Source: Streptomyces piniterrae (GTDB lineage Bacteria > Actinomycetota > Actinomycetes > Streptomycetales > Streptomycetaceae). From it: a stretch of DNA of 64,000 nt. The notes under the pieces were generated by a model. The model saw only the letters and a list, made by a program, of their open reading frames with translations. It ran no database searches and had not been told where the DNA came from. Shown here one piece after another: positions 49,543 through 57,785 of the stretch. How positions within the stretch are numbered: the first letter of the stretch is position 1; each line of letters begins with the position of its first letter. Where the stretch lies: contig NZ_SUMB01000004.1 of the NCBI RefSeq assembly GCF_005048155.1, positions 248,001 to 312,000 of the forward strand, in the 5' to 3' direction. The position numbers were made by a program, and so were the translations under genes.

Positions 49543-51432
49543 TTGCTGTTCCGTGAGTCCGCGGCATCGTTGGCCGATCGCACCCACCTCGAAGGACGGC
49601 TGGCGGAACTCCTGAAAGAGAACTTCCTGCACAAGCACCACCATCGGCCCCAGCCGGCGGAAGTTCGTTCCTGGGAGCGGAGTATCCCGGCGCTGATCAA
49701 CGCGTTGGTGGAGGCTGGCCTCGGCGAGGTCGAGATGCTGCTGGAGTACGGGCTGCCGCTGACCAGCAAGCGTGCGGACGTGATACTCGCCGGCGTGCAT
49801 CCGGCCACGGGTGCACCATCGTACGTGGTGGTCGAACTCAAGCAGTGGAGTGAGGCTTACCCGGAGGACGACGACCCGCTGCGCTGCCGCATCCCCGCTT
49901 ACCCGGCGCCGGTCCTGAACCCGATAGAGCAAGTACGCGGATACTGCGACTACCTGGTGTCGTTCAACGGAGCATTGGAGCGGATCCCGGAGTCGGTCGC
50001 GGGAGTGGCCTACCTGCACAACGCGACCGAGTTCGGGGTAGCAGGGTTGCGCGCCGTCGCCGAGGACCATAGAGGCCGGATGTTCACGGGCGATCAGCGC
50101 GGCGCCTTCCTGAGCTACCTGCGTTCGAGGCTGGCGGCAAAGCCGGGCGCAGGCGCGGCCGACGCTCTGCTCCAAGGCAAGGTCCGCCCGTCTAAGCAGC
50201 TTATGGCCGTTGCTGCCGAAGAGGTGCGCAGTCGGGAGCAGTTCGTGCTGCTGGATGAGCAGCGACTCGCCTACGAGACGGTGATGTCCGCGGTGCGGCA
50301 GGCACGGCGCTCCAACCACAAGCGGGTCGTAGTAGTGGCCGGCGGTCCGGGCTCCGGTAAGAGCGTGATCGCCCTGTCCCTGCTGGGCGATCTCTATCGG
50401 CGCGGGGTTCCGGCCCTGCACGCCACCGGGTCACAGTCGTTCACCAAGACGATGCGCAAGGTCGCGGGCGCCCGGAAGCCCGAGGTCCAGCGGCTCTTCC
50501 GCTATTTCAACAGCTTCATGGAGGCCGAGCCCAACGATCTTGATGTCCTGGTCTGCGACGAGGCGCATCGTCTCCGCAAGACTTCCGCCAATCGCTACAC
50601 CAAGGCTGCGCTGCGCACCGGCCGCCCGCAGGTGGCGGAGCTGATCGACGCGGCTCGTGTGCCGGTGTTCCTGCTGGATCAGCACCAGGTGGTGCGTCCG
50701 GGCGAGATGGGGACGGTGGAACAGATCCGGCAGGCGGCGGCTGAGCAGGGGCTGGGGTGCACGGTGGTGGAACTGGACAGTCAGTTCCGGTGTGGTGGCA
50801 GTGACGCATACCTGCGGTGGGTGACCAGCTTGCTGGGACTGGAAGGCGACGGGCCCGTTGTGTGGGAGCCGGACTCCAAGGTGCAACTGCTGACCGCTGA
50901 CACTCCACAGGAGTTGGAAGACTTCCTGGCCGCGCGACGGGCGGAGGACTTCGGCGCTCGCATGTCCGCGGGCTACTGCTGGAAGTGGACAACAAAGATC
51001 ACTTCCAGCATGTCCGCACTACCCGCCGACGTAACCATCGGTGAATGGGCGAGGCCGTGGAACCTCTACGGCGACCGTGCGCTCGTTGGTGCGCCTCCAG
51101 CACCGCTCTGGGCCACCGACCCTGCGGGGTTCGGCCAGATCGGGTGTGTGTACACGGCGCAGGGCTTCGAGTACGACTGGTCGGGCGTGATCATGGGACC
51201 GGACCTCGTGTGGCGGACCGATCGCTGGGTCGTGGACCGCACCGCGTCCAAGGACCCTTCCTTCACCAAGTCCACCCCGGACGACGACGTCGACCGGCTC
51301 GTCCGCAACACCTACAAGGTGCTGCTGACACGAGGCATGATCGGGACCATTATCTACTCGACGGACCCGGAGACCCGCGACAAGCTACGCTCTCTGATCC
51401 CACCGGCTGGCGAGAAATCGGTCCGGGGGTGA
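49543..51432 (+). CDS. DUF2075 helicase fused to a PD-(D/E)xK-like nuclease domain
   Basis: A protein of about 629 residues. The N-terminal part contains TSKRADVILAG and SYVVVELKQWSEA, giving the D...ExK arrangement of restriction-endonuclease folds. The SF1-like DUF2075 helicase part follows: VVVVAGGPGSGKSVIALSLL (motif I), VLVCDEAHRLRK (motif II), FLLDQHQVVRPGEMGT (motif III) and late motifs QIGCVYTAQGFEYDWSGVIM and NTYKVLLTRGM. DUF2075 proteins often appear in defence islands. The TTG at 49543 (LLFRESAASLADR) has GGGGG 7 nt upstream and fits the family N-terminus; the frame is open back to 49342. It stands alone on its strand. Confidence 0.85.
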   Translation: MLFRESAASLADRTHLEGRLAELLKENFLHKHHHRPQPAEVRSWERSIPALINALVEAGLGEVEMLLEYGLPLTSKRADVILAGVHPATGAPSYVVVELKQWSEAYPEDDDPLRCRIPAYPAPVLNPIEQVRGYCDYLVSFNGALERIPESVAGVAYLHNATEFGVAGLRAVAEDHRGRMFTGDQRGAFLSYLRSRLAAKPGAGAADALLQGKVRPSKQLMAVAAEEVRSREQFVLLDEQRLAYETVMSAVRQARRSNHKRVVVVAGGPGSGKSVIALSLLGDLYRRGVPALHATGSQSFTKTMRKVAGARKPEVQRLFRYFNSFMEAEPNDLDVLVCDEAHRLRKTSANRYTKAALRTGRPQVAELIDAARVPVFLLDQHQVVRPGEMGTVEQIRQAAAEQGLGCTVVELDSQFRCGGSDAYLRWVTSLLGLEGDGPVVWEPDSKVQLLTADTPQELEDFLAARRAEDFGARMSAGYCWKWTTKITSSMSALPADVTIGEWARPWNLYGDRALVGAPPAPLWATDPAGFGQIGCVYTAQGFEYDWSGVIMGPDLVWRTDRWVVDRTASKDPSFTKSTPDDDVDRLVRNTYKVLLTRGMIGTIIYSTDPETRDKLRSLIPPAGEKSVRG

Positions 51433-52124
51433 GGGCTGATCGACGGAACGGCACACTTCTCGTGGTCCCGCCCCTGAATCGCCAACATCCTTCAGCAACA
51501 ACATGAAAGCAGCCGCGCTAACCAGCGCACCAGTGCTGCCACATCATGACCTGCAGCCGGGCCACCAAATTCCAGTGACCCACCGGGGTGATCCCTTCCG
51601 CCAGCCTGGCCCAGAAGCCTCCTGTACGCGGTCGCCGCACCGGCCGGAAGTTGTAAGAATCCATGAGGGAGGCGCATGCCACAGCAGTGAAGTGCCCCAG
51701 GGAAGGCGGGTGTTCGCCTCCGTACCCGACCACTCGCTCGACGGTCGCGGGGCACCCGACATACGGCCGCCGTCGCCCCCACACTGCTCACCCCGGCCGC
51801 CCCGGATACTGGGCCAGCGCGATGGGCTCGTCGACTGCCGCATCCATCCAGCGGCTCGGTTACGGAGAAATCGATCTGAAGCCGTTGTGTCGCCATCGGA
51901 CTTCACGGTCCCTTCGCCAATTCGCGGCTTGCGCGGCCAGTTCCGCGCTGCCTTCGCGCGATGCGCGCGCAAATGTTCGGCCGACTAGATCGTCAGCGAG
52001 CCCGTGAGAGGTGTCAACGAAACCCGGGTGTTCAAGCAGACGGCCACAACGACCGTACGGAGAAGGCGGATCGGTGCCCGGATCTCCCGTCCTGGGGCCG
52101 AGTGACGAGAGTCCGCACGGCCCC
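51433..52124. other. 692-bp gap without a supported gene
   Basis: A minus frame at 51518-51784 reads MDSYNFRPVRRPRTGGFWAR, then HWNLVARLQVMMWQHWCAG, with fair coding character but no ribosome site or known family. The other frames look non-coding. It may be another decayed gene. Confidence 0.35.
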
Positions 52125-52172
52125 TGAGTGAGTCCTGTCTCCCTTCGCCGGAGGGGAGACAGGACTCACTCA
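52125..52172 (-). terminator. Strong terminator after the 14-TM MFS gene
   Basis: A perfect 18-bp inverted repeat (TGAGTGAGTCCTGTCTCC at 52125-52142, its complement at 52155-52172), extendable by about four pairs to a GCCG loop, ends 1 bp before the stop codon of the minus-strand MFS gene. It is the longest stem in the window. Confidence 0.85.
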
Positions 52173-52173
52173 C

Positions 52174-53556
52174 CTAGGCCGGCTGGACCGCCGGGCGCCG
52201 CGCCTTGAGCAGCCACAGGGCCAGCAGCCCGCTCCCCAGCCCGACAACGGCAGCCACCACGAACACCGCGGACAGCCCGTTGGCGTACGACGCGCGCAGG
52301 TCGGCTCCCCCCTTGCCGGATGAGAACTGGTGGAATACGGAGCCGAGTACGGCGATACCCAGTGCCAGGCCGAGCTGGCGCGCGCAGTTGGCCGCGGCGG
52401 CGGCGACCCCGCTCTGTGACTCGGGCGCGGCGGACATGGCGATGGCGGGCAGCACGGGCGAGACGATGCCCGCGCCGATACCGGTGAGGATCAGCCCCGG
52501 TACCAGTGCCGCCCAGGAGGAGCCGGCGTCGACCGTCAGCATGAGGACATTGCCCACGCCCACGGCCACCGTGCCGCCGCCGAGCGTCCAGTACGAGGGG
52601 AGCCGGTGCAGTTTGCTGCCGACCACGGCGGAGGTGGCGAAGAACGCCACCGGCTGCACCGTGATGACCAGGGCTGTGGGCAGTGAGGTGAGTCCCACGC
52701 TGTCCTGAAGCCAGATCGACATGACCGGCAGTGCCCCGAACCCGGCAAGGTAGTAGCCCATGGCCGCGACCAGCGTTCCGTTGAACTCCCGCTTGCGGAA
52801 AAGGGCCGGCGCGATCATCGGCTTGCTGCCGGTCCGCTCGACGAGGATGAAAGCGATCAGCATCACCAGGCCGAAGGCGAGGCCGAGCACGGCCGAGGTG
52901 GCCCCCCAGCCCTGCTCGCCACCACGGATGACGCCGAAGGTGATACCGATCGCCGCCAGGGTGAAGGTGATGATGCCCAGGTAGTCGATGCGGGTCGCGG
53001 TGCTGGTGTCGTCGATCAGCACCACGGCGGACAACGCCACCGTGAGCACGCAGAGCGGCACCCCGCCGAGGAAGATCCACTGCCAGGACAGGAACTGCGT
53101 CAGGATCCCACCCGCGACGTTGCCGATACCGGCGGCCGCACCGGCGACCGCGCCCCAGACCGCGAAGGCAACGCCCTTGTCGCGTCCGGTGTAGGTGAGC
53201 CCGATCAGAGGCAGCAGGGTTGAGAACATCGCGGCACCGGACAGGCCCTGTACCGCTCGCGCGGCGATCAGCACGCCGACGTTTCCGGCCAGCCCGCAGA
53301 CGAGCGTGGAGACGCCGAAGACCCCGAGGCCGGCCAGGTAGAGGCGTTTGCGCCCCAGGTTGTCGCCCAGTGATCCCATACCGAGCAACAACCCTGCGAG
53401 GGCGAGTGTGTAGACGTCGACGATCCACTGCAAGGAGCCGAAGCTCGCGTGCAGGTCGTGAGCCATGCTGGGGAGTGCCACCGTCACGATCGTCGAGTAG
53501 ACGAGCAGCATGAACGTTCCCAAGCAGGTGGCGACTAACGGCAGCCATTTGCGCAT
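52174..53556 (-). CDS. DHA2-type MFS drug transporter (14 TM)
   Basis: A 460-residue transporter of the EmrB/QacA (DHA2) group with about 14 hydrophobic helices. Motif A between TM2 and TM3 is GSLGDNLGRKRLYLAG, motif C-like Gly-rich helix 5 is GAAAGIGNVAGGILTQFLSW, and motif D1-like WIVDVYTLALAGLLL is in helix 1-2. It should export hydrophobic or cationic compounds using the proton gradient. It is divergent from the CGNR regulator gene 57 bp away, with an inverted repeat in the gap, implying local regulation. GGAGGTGCTTCC-like sequence lies before the ATG. Confidence 0.92.
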   Translation of the reverse strand: MRKWLPLVATCLGTFMLLVYSTIVTVALPSMAHDLHASFGSLQWIVDVYTLALAGLLLGMGSLGDNLGRKRLYLAGLGVFGVSTLVCGLAGNVGVLIAARAVQGLSGAAMFSTLLPLIGLTYTGRDKGVAFAVWGAVAGAAAGIGNVAGGILTQFLSWQWIFLGGVPLCVLTVALSAVVLIDDTSTATRIDYLGIITFTLAAIGITFGVIRGGEQGWGATSAVLGLAFGLVMLIAFILVERTGSKPMIAPALFRKREFNGTLVAAMGYYLAGFGALPVMSIWLQDSVGLTSLPTALVITVQPVAFFATSAVVGSKLHRLPSYWTLGGGTVAVGVGNVLMLTVDAGSSWAALVPGLILTGIGAGIVSPVLPAIAMSAAPESQSGVAAAAANCARQLGLALGIAVLGSVFHQFSSGKGGADLRASYANGLSAVFVVAAVVGLGSGLLALWLLKARRPAVQPA

Positions 53557-53597
53557 GGAGGTGCTTCCTTCCGGGCCTGGAGTCTTCCGTGATCATG

Positions 53598-53622
53598 CTG
53601 CTGTAATACCCTTATGCAGCAG
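53598..53622. promoter_or_regulatory. Candidate operator/leaderless promoter for the CGNR gene
   Basis: An inverted repeat CTGCTG...CAGCAG (53598-53603 and 53617-53622) surrounds TAATAC and the ATG of the CGNR gene at 53614. TAATAC is a good -10 match, which would place transcription start at about the ATG and give a leaderless message; no Shine-Dalgarno is present. Binding by the CGNR protein would repress itself and possibly the divergent MFS gene. Confidence 0.35.
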
Positions 53623-54144
53623 AACCCTTACGGAGAAGATCCCGTCCGGCTCATGCTGGACCTCGCGGCCAAGCCACCGCGTTCCCCTGGGGAATTCACC
53701 GAACGCTGTGTCGCCGCAGGCATGGCGATCGACCGCCCGGTAGACGACCAGGACCTCGCGGAGATCCTGGAATTCATCCCGCGCTGGCTCGCGGTCGTCG
53801 ACGCCGACACCCCCGAACGGCGAGCCGCCCTGCTCAACGAGCTGCTGACGACCTCGTCCACACACCCCCGGCTGACCGACCACGCCGACGGCGGCTGGCA
53901 TATCCACTACCGCGCCGACGGCCTGGGCCTGGCCGGTGTGGTGCGGGCAGTGGTCAGTGTGGGCACCGCCCTGCACCTGACGAGCCGCGGCATGGACCGC
54001 CTCGGCCGCTGTGCCCTGACCGAGTGCGGCCGGGCGTACGGCGACTTCACACGGGGCGGTCGGCAGCGCTACTGCTCCCACGCCTGCGCGAACCGCGACG
54101 CCGTGCGCCGTTTCCGCGCCCGGCAGACGGAGCGGAACTCGTGA
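53614..54144 (+). CDS. CGNR zinc-finger protein
   Basis: A 176-residue protein with an N-terminal alpha-helical ABATE-type region (MQQNPYGEDPVRLMLDLAAK; GMAIDRPVDDQDLAEILEF) and a C-terminal CGNR zinc finger: CALTECGRAYGDFTRGG then RYCSHACANRDAVRRFRAR, in which the family's Cys-Gly-Asn-Arg is CANR. The finger ends in a basic helix that should bind DNA. CGNR proteins are thought to be stress- or drug-responsive transcription regulators. It is divergent from the MFS transporter, the usual regulator/pump layout. No ribosome site precedes the ATG. Confidence 0.85.
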   Translation: MQQNPYGEDPVRLMLDLAAKPPRSPGEFTERCVAAGMAIDRPVDDQDLAEILEFIPRWLAVVDADTPERRAALLNELLTTSSTHPRLTDHADGGWHIHYRADGLGLAGVVRAVVSVGTALHLTSRGMDRLGRCALTECGRAYGDFTRGGRQRYCSHACANRDAVRRFRARQTERNS

Positions 54145-54187
54145 GGCCGACGGCGAGGGGGGACGGGAGCACGGGCCTCACCGTCCA

Positions 54188-55471
54188 TCAGAGTGGCAGC
54201 TGCGGCGACCCGGCCGCTCCGACCGAGTCGCCATGGACCGGTCGGACAGTCGGCTCGCCGTGGCCCTGCCACGGCCGGGCGAGCGTGATCAGAGCCACCG
54301 CGGAGAGGAGAACGCATCCCAGTACCACGGCGGCGGTCGACATGGCGGTGGTGTTGCCCAGAACGCCGGGCAGAGGTGCGGCCGCGGCGCCGAGCACGAA
54401 CTGGGCGCCACCGAGCAAGCCGGAAGCGGCTCCGGGGGCCTCGTTGCCGACCGCCAGGATGATGGCTATCGACGCGGGCAGCAGTATTCCGAACCCGAAG
54501 GTAAAGCCGAACAGGCAGGCCCATGTGGTGGGGAACGTGCTGACGCCGATGGCCAGCAGGGTCGCCAGCGTGATCAGCGAGGCGACGGTGATGGCCACGC
54601 CTATGACGAGCAGGGAGTTGAGACGTACGCGCCCGGCCAGCCATCCGAATATCGTCCCGGCCGCTACCGTTCCGACGGCATTCGTGGCGAAGACGAGGCT
54701 GTAACCGATGGGCGACAAGCCGTAGATGCCTTGGAAAACGAACGGCGAGCCGCTGATGTAGGCGAACAGGGCGGCTAATCCGCAACCCATGACGAAGAGA
54801 TAGCCGACCATTTCACGGCGCCGAAGCAAACCGCCCATCGCGTCGAGTGCGGCCCGCAGACCGCCGGTCCGGCGCCGCTCGACGGGGAGCGATTCGGGAA
54901 CCCACGCCCAGATTGCGGTCGACAACAACAGCCCGGTGACGGCCAGCGCAACGAAAACCAGACGCCACGAGCCGACACCGAGGATGGCTCCTCCGACCAC
55001 CGGGGCCAGGACCGGCGCGGTCGACCCGATCACGCTCAGCGTGGTGAGTTGGCGGGCTGCGTGGGGTCCGGTGGACCGGTCGCTGATGACCGCCCGTCCG
55101 ATGACGATCCCCGCGCTGCCGGCGATCCCTTGCAGCAGTCGGGCGACGTCGAAGACTGCTATGGACGGGGCCAGCGCGCAGACCAAGGAGAACACGGTGA
55201 ACATGCCGGAACCGGCCAGGAGCAAGCGTCGCCGCCCCATCGCGTCGCTGACCGGGCCGAGCACGATCTGGCCGACGGCGAGCCCGACGAGGCAGGCCGT
55301 CAGGGAGAGTTGGACGGCCGTTCTCGACGTTGCCAACGAGGTGACGATCTCAGGAAAGCCGGGCGCGTACATGTCGATGGCGAACGGCGATACCGCCGAG
55401 AGTCCGCCAAGGACGATGACGAGTCGCCCCGTTCCGGTCCGAGGGGGCGCGGAATCGATGCTGACGGTCAT
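54188..55471 (-). CDS. Bcr/CflA-type MFS drug transporter (12 TM)
   Basis: A 427-residue transporter of the Bcr/CflA subfamily with 12 predicted helices. It has the N-terminal FAIDMYAPGFPEIVTSLATS signature (family: DMYLPxxP), motif A GPVSDAMGRRRLLLAG and motif C-like STAPVLAPVVGGAILGVGSW. These pumps export bicyclomycin, chloramphenicol or sulphonamides in other bacteria, but the substrate here is unknown. It is convergent with the CGNR gene (43 bp between them) and lies 490 bp from an AraC gene on the same strand, which may regulate it. Confidence 0.92.
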   Translation of the reverse strand: MTVSIDSAPPRTGTGRLVIVLGGLSAVSPFAIDMYAPGFPEIVTSLATSRTAVQLSLTACLVGLAVGQIVLGPVSDAMGRRRLLLAGSGMFTVFSLVCALAPSIAVFDVARLLQGIAGSAGIVIGRAVISDRSTGPHAARQLTTLSVIGSTAPVLAPVVGGAILGVGSWRLVFVALAVTGLLLSTAIWAWVPESLPVERRRTGGLRAALDAMGGLLRRREMVGYLFVMGCGLAALFAYISGSPFVFQGIYGLSPIGYSLVFATNAVGTVAAGTIFGWLAGRVRLNSLLVIGVAITVASLITLATLLAIGVSTFPTTWACLFGFTFGFGILLPASIAIILAVGNEAPGAASGLLGGAQFVLGAAAAPLPGVLGNTTAMSTAAVVLGCVLLSAVALITLARPWQGHGEPTVRPVHGDSVGAAGSPQLPL

Positions 55472-55878
55472 CGGTCTCCATCCGAGGATGTCTGTCTACG
55501 GTGCGGGACCTGAAAGGCAAGACAGGTCCCCTTTACTCATGTTGTCGAGATGGCCACGCCCGCGATCACCGTCCCGAGCGGGTTCCGCCCGACCATGACG
55601 GCTCAGGTCGGCGAGGCGTGGAACATGTGGAGGACGGGCGCGCGGGCGTCGGCGTCGTCGCGCGTCAGCACTGTCCGTCCCGGGCGTCACCAGCCGGGTC
55701 CCCGTCAGGTGCGGTGTGGCCTACTGCCCGAGCCGCACCCCACGGACACGGCGAGCAGCAGGGGCATCAGCAGCACGAGCGCCTGACGGTGCCGACGGAC
55801 GAGGGCGGACGGGTCCGGTCCGTATGGGGCATCGGGCGCCTTCCTGACGACGACGTGACGGCCGGTGCGGCCGCTGCT
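55472..55878. other. 407-bp gap with weak ORFs
   Basis: A 59-codon minus frame (55705-55884) ends in a hydrophobic segment (ALVLLMPLLLAVSVGCG), but its ATG lies inside the terminator stem at 55879-55936, so it is probably not a gene. A second relic-like minus phrase (LTRDDADARAPVLHMFHAS) follows. Nothing firm is present. Confidence 0.35.
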
Positions 55879-55936
55879 CCACATCCTCGGCGTCGGGGCC
55901 GCGCCGCAGTGTGGAGCGACGGGCCCGAGGATGTGG
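55879..55936 (-). terminator. Terminator after the second AraC gene
   Basis: A perfect 12-bp inverted repeat (CCACATCCTCGG at 55879-55890, CCGAGGATGTGG at 55925-55936) with a partly self-pairing 34-nt loop begins 25 nt past the stop of the minus-strand AraC gene. Confidence 0.7.
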
Positions 55937-55961
55937 AGCGCGATGCTTCCCCCGACGGGCG

Positions 55962-57002
55962 TCAGGAGTGCGTTCGCCGGAACCGGGCGGGGGTCGTGCC
56001 CCGGTCGCGTCGGAAGGCATAGCCGAAATTGCTGGCCGAGGCATAGCCGACCTCATGCCCGATCCGGGCCACCGGCCAGTCGGTCTCGACGAGCAGAGCC
56101 GCGGCCCGGTCGAGGCAGCGGCGTCGGTGATACTCCGTCACCGATGCCCCGTACAAGGCTCGGAATCCGGTGGTGAGGCGTCGGACCGACATCGACGATG
56201 CGCGGGCCAGATCGGCCAGCGTCGGTGGTGCGTGACGTTCCCGCCAGAGCAGCTCGGGGACGCGGCGCAAGGCGGCCACCTCGTGGTCGTCCAGGGCGAG
56301 GTCCCGGGCGTCTGCGGGCGGCGCGGTGACCGTGAGCCCGTCGACAAGTGCGGCCAGCGCCGCCACGAGCCGCGACTCCATGAACAGCAGGCGCCCCGGG
56401 GACGAGCGCCGGTGCAGGAAGATCTCCTCCAGCGGACCGGCCACCGGGCGCAACACGGCGGACCGGCCCAAATACCGCTCGCGCGCGACGTTCTCCGGTC
56501 CGATGGCCGGCAGGGCGCCCGCACCGAGACCGCCGAGGTAGGACTCCAGCCTCGACCAGGTCCCGGTGATCGACACCGCTCGGTACCGCTCGCCGTCGCC
56601 GTGTGCGACTACGCCCTCGGTGGCGCACCGGGGGCTCAGCGACACGGAGCGGGCGTGCAGGTCGCCGGCGCCGGTGTTGGCCTCGCTGATGTGCATGCGC
56701 CCGTCGACGCAGTGCTCCAACTCGAAGTGGTCGCCCGGGAAAGTGAACCCGACCTGGTGCCCTCCGGCGAACGCGACGTCGTAGCGCACGATGTGGAACC
56801 CGCTCCGCAACGGCGTCACCTCGATCGTGCCGTCGCCGACCTCCGGACGAAGCCGGTGCCGGACGGTGCCGTCGCGGCTCTCGTCGGCCTGAGCGATCGA
56901 CGCGTAGTACTCCGCGTACGCCGCGTCCAAGGTGGCGGTACCGGCCGCGCCGGTGAGCTGGTGAACCCGGGTCACAAGTTCGTAGGGTAGACACCGCGTC
57001 AA
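55962..57002 (-). CDS. AraC-family transcriptional regulator
   Basis: A 346-residue regulator with an AraC_binding_2-like N-domain (FHIVRYDVAFAGGHQVGFTF, then ELEHCVDGRMHISEA) and a C-terminal double HTH (about 250-345; TLADLARASSMSVRRLTTGF and PVARIGHEVGYASASNFGYA ending FRRDRGTTPARFRR). The start is uncertain: the TTG at 57002 gives MTRCLPYELVTRVH, with no clear ribosome site, and the frame stays open far upstream. It sits between the MFS pump and the lanthipeptide cluster. The MFS gene downstream on the same strand is its most natural target. Confidence 0.82.
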   Translation of the reverse strand: MTRCLPYELVTRVHQLTGAAGTATLDAAYAEYYASIAQADESRDGTVRHRLRPEVGDGTIEVTPLRSGFHIVRYDVAFAGGHQVGFTFPGDHFELEHCVDGRMHISEANTGAGDLHARSVSLSPRCATEGVVAHGDGERYRAVSITGTWSRLESYLGGLGAGALPAIGPENVARERYLGRSAVLRPVAGPLEEIFLHRRSSPGRLLFMESRLVAALAALVDGLTVTAPPADARDLALDDHEVAALRRVPELLWRERHAPPTLADLARASSMSVRRLTTGFRALYGASVTEYHRRRCLDRAAALLVETDWPVARIGHEVGYASASNFGYAFRRDRGTTPARFRRTHS

Positions 57003-57179
57003 GACGCCGCGACGCACCCAAGACTTACCGGCCACGCCCCGTCGGTGCTCTTCGAGGCCTTCGGCCTGCCGGCCGCTCCCAGGCTTGCCGGCCACTCCCC
57101 CACCGGCCCGGATAACCGGCATTTCAGGGCAGAAGCGGGATACTGCCTCGGGAGGCAGGTTCGACAGCAGGGAGCGCCA

Positions 57180-57785
57180 GTGATCCGTGTTCTTCTCGTC
57201 GAGGAAAACGGGCTTCTGCGCGGAGCGCTTGCTGCTCTCCTGACGCGCGAGGATGACATAGAGGTGGTCGCGGAGGCCGGGGCGGACGGTGAGATTCTCG
57301 CGCGGGCGCTCTCGTACCGCCCCGATGTCGTCGTCATCGACGTCGACACCCATCAGGACCGGGCGCTCGCCACGGCGGGCGAGTTGTGCGAGCGGCTTCC
57401 CGAGTGCCGGACGCTGCTGGTGGCCGGGACGCCGACGCTGGAGAGGCTCCGCAGGGTGCTGGCCCTGCGGCCGCCCGGACTCATCGGGAAGGACGCGCCG
57501 TCGGACCGGTTGATCGAGGGCATCCGCAAGGTGGTCGGCGGGCAGCGCTATATCGATCCGGAGCTGGCGTTGCTCGTGCTCGACGCGATGGAGAACCCCC
57601 TGACGCCGCGTGAGCGGGAGGTCCTGCGGCTCGCCGCCGACGGTACCCCGGGAACGGAGATCGCCGACCGGTTGTCGCTGTCCGTGGGAACCGTCCGCAA
57701 CCACCTTTCGGCGATCACTCGGAAGATGGGAGCCCGGAACCGGATCGATGCGATCCGGATCGCTAGGGAGTCGGGCTGGCTGTGA
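57180..57785 (+). CDS. NarL/FixJ-type response regulator (AmfR/RamR-like)
   Basis: A 201-residue two-domain regulator: receiver (1-118; acidic pair in VEEN, Asp54 in VVVIDVDTHQ, Lys104 in GLIGKDAP) and LuxR HTH (about 139-195; LTPREREVLRLAADGTPGTE and LSLSVGTVRNHLSAITRKMG). The GTG at 57180 follows GGGAG. No histidine kinase is adjacent, and orphan regulators of this type (AmfR, RamR) control class III lanthipeptide clusters such as amf and ram. It converges on the ABC genes with a 23-bp tail overlap. It probably activates the lanthipeptide operon; the Asp residues suggest phosphorylation is possible but not proven. Confidence 0.87.
   Translation: MIRVLLVEENGLLRGALAALLTREDDIEVVAEAGADGEILARALSYRPDVVVIDVDTHQDRALATAGELCERLPECRTLLVAGTPTLERLRRVLALRPPGLIGKDAPSDRLIEGIRKVVGGQRYIDPELALLVLDAMENPLTPREREVLRLAADGTPGTEIADRLSLSVGTVRNHLSAITRKMGARNRIDAIRIARESGWL

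Noticed and set aside
55705..55884. A 59-codon minus-strand ORF with a hydrophobic C-terminal segment
   Set aside because: Its ATG lies inside a perfect terminator hairpin, there is no spacing for a ribosome site, and no family is recognised.
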